From: CAVOBC01 sp963693635 | GTDB lineage: Bacteria > Pseudomonadota > Gammaproteobacteria > Pseudomonadales > Azotimanducaceae | Length of the DNA: 5,305 nucleotides | Reading direction: 5' to 3' | Assembly (NCBI GenBank): GCA_963693635.1 | Contig: CAVOBC010000339.1 | Span: 1-5,305 of the forward strand | Part shown: in pieces, positions 4,941 through 5,305 of the stretch | How the letters are laid out: each line of letters begins with the position of its first letter | How positions within the stretch are numbered: position 1 is the stretch's first letter | Position numbers and translations under genes: made by a program | The notes under the pieces: model-generated | Told to the model about the DNA's origin: nothing | Seen by the model: only the letters and a program-made list of their open reading frames with translations | The model's database searches: none

Positions 4941-5305
4941 ATGATGGCCGATTCTGCTCTCTCCTATCCCTATGACCTTGGTAGCTACATCGCGCGAGGC
5001 AGCGAGCTGGTATCCGGCAAGGGCGATGCGGACACCTGGTTCTGCCGGGGTCTCGTGTGGTGCTTCGGCTTCCATCACGAGGAAGCGGAACGCTGCTTTC
5101 GCGCCGGGATAGAGGCAGACCCGTCATCGATCATGAATTACTGGGGCCTTGTGTACGCGGTGTCCCCTGACTACAACCGCGACTGGGACAGTTTTGACGA
5201 GGCCGAGACCGACACCGCCTTTGCCATCGTCGACGATGCACTCGCCAAGGCCGGCGCACTGCTCGCTGACGCGACACCCGTGCAGCACGCCCTGATCGAC
5301 ACGCT
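4941..5305 (+). CDS. Tetratricopeptide-type repeat protein, N-terminal part (cut by window edge)
   Basis: 121 codons from ATG 4941 with no stop before the window ends; an ATG at 4944 is an equal alternative start. The ribosome-binding site is weak (AGAG about 6 bases upstream). Text at 33-61 (WFCRGLVWCFGFHHEEAERC, then FRAGIEADP) is a TPR-like helix pair. NYWGLVYAVSPDYNRDW follows, a pattern I remember from bacterial TPR proteins (WF.RGL.W...F.HEEA..CF..A...DP, then WG.AYA.GP.YN..W). These act as protein-interaction scaffolds, but no specific role is known to me. No signal peptide is evident, so a cytoplasmic location is likely. It is divergent from the DUF805 gene, sharing the 4575-4940 regulatory region with repeat copy B. 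Confidence 0.8.
   Translation, partial: MMADSALSYPYDLGSYIARGSELVSGKGDADTWFCRGLVWCFGFHHEEAERCFRAGIEADPSSIMNYWGLVYAVSPDYNRDWDSFDEAETDTAFAIVDDALAKAGALLADATPVQHALIDT

Overview
The window looks like accessory chromosome of a GC-rich proteobacterium, most likely a gammaproteobacterium. The evidence is the strong G/C third-position bias, Shine-Dalgarno starts, a sigma70-type promoter, and the families present (RND efflux adaptor, DUF805 membrane protein, PhyH dioxygenase, selenoprotein AhpD relative). The taxon is inferred, not shown. No rRNA, tRNA, CRISPR, transposase or phage gene was seen.

Layout. 1-372 (minus): N-terminal part of an RND efflux periplasmic adaptor that runs off the left edge. 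373-1039: about 670 bp without a convincing gene, holding copy A of a repeat with an operator-like palindrome. 1114-2175 (plus): phytanoyl-CoA dioxygenase-family Fe(II)/2-oxoglutarate oxygenase. Its best ribosome-binding site belongs to an ATG at 1040 in another frame, so a 1-nt frameshift near 1110 is suspected. 2269-2679 (plus): small four-helix membrane protein. 2680-2966: gap holding a PEP-CTERM-like coding scrap and hairpins. 2967-4121 (plus): the most interesting gene, an alkylhydroperoxidase-related selenoprotein of 384 residues read through two in-frame UGA codons. 4147-4173: strong hairpin between convergent genes. 4197-4574 (minus): DUF805 membrane protein with a clear promoter. 4575-4940: divergent regulatory region with repeat copy B and two perfect 7-3-7 palindromes. 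4941-5305 (plus): start of a TPR-type protein that runs off the right edge.

Main conclusion. A standard stop-to-stop reading breaks the 2967-4121 gene into three pieces (39, 199 and 122 residues), but all three are in the same frame and together make one family-length protein. The UGA at 3732 sits exactly at the resolving/attacking Cys position of the AhpD catalytic motif (Glu-X11-Cys-X2-[UGA]-X3-His), which is the expected selenocysteine site. The UGA at 3084 replaces a position I remember as Trp in relatives, so it is either a TGG-to-TGA nonsense change, a sequence error, or a second recoded codon.

The genes do not form one obvious pathway. The dioxygenase and the small membrane protein could be co-transcribed. 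The adaptor and DUF805 genes each have a copy of the same 38-39 bp palindrome-bearing repeat about 150 bp upstream of their starts, suggesting either shared regulation or a dispersed repeat.
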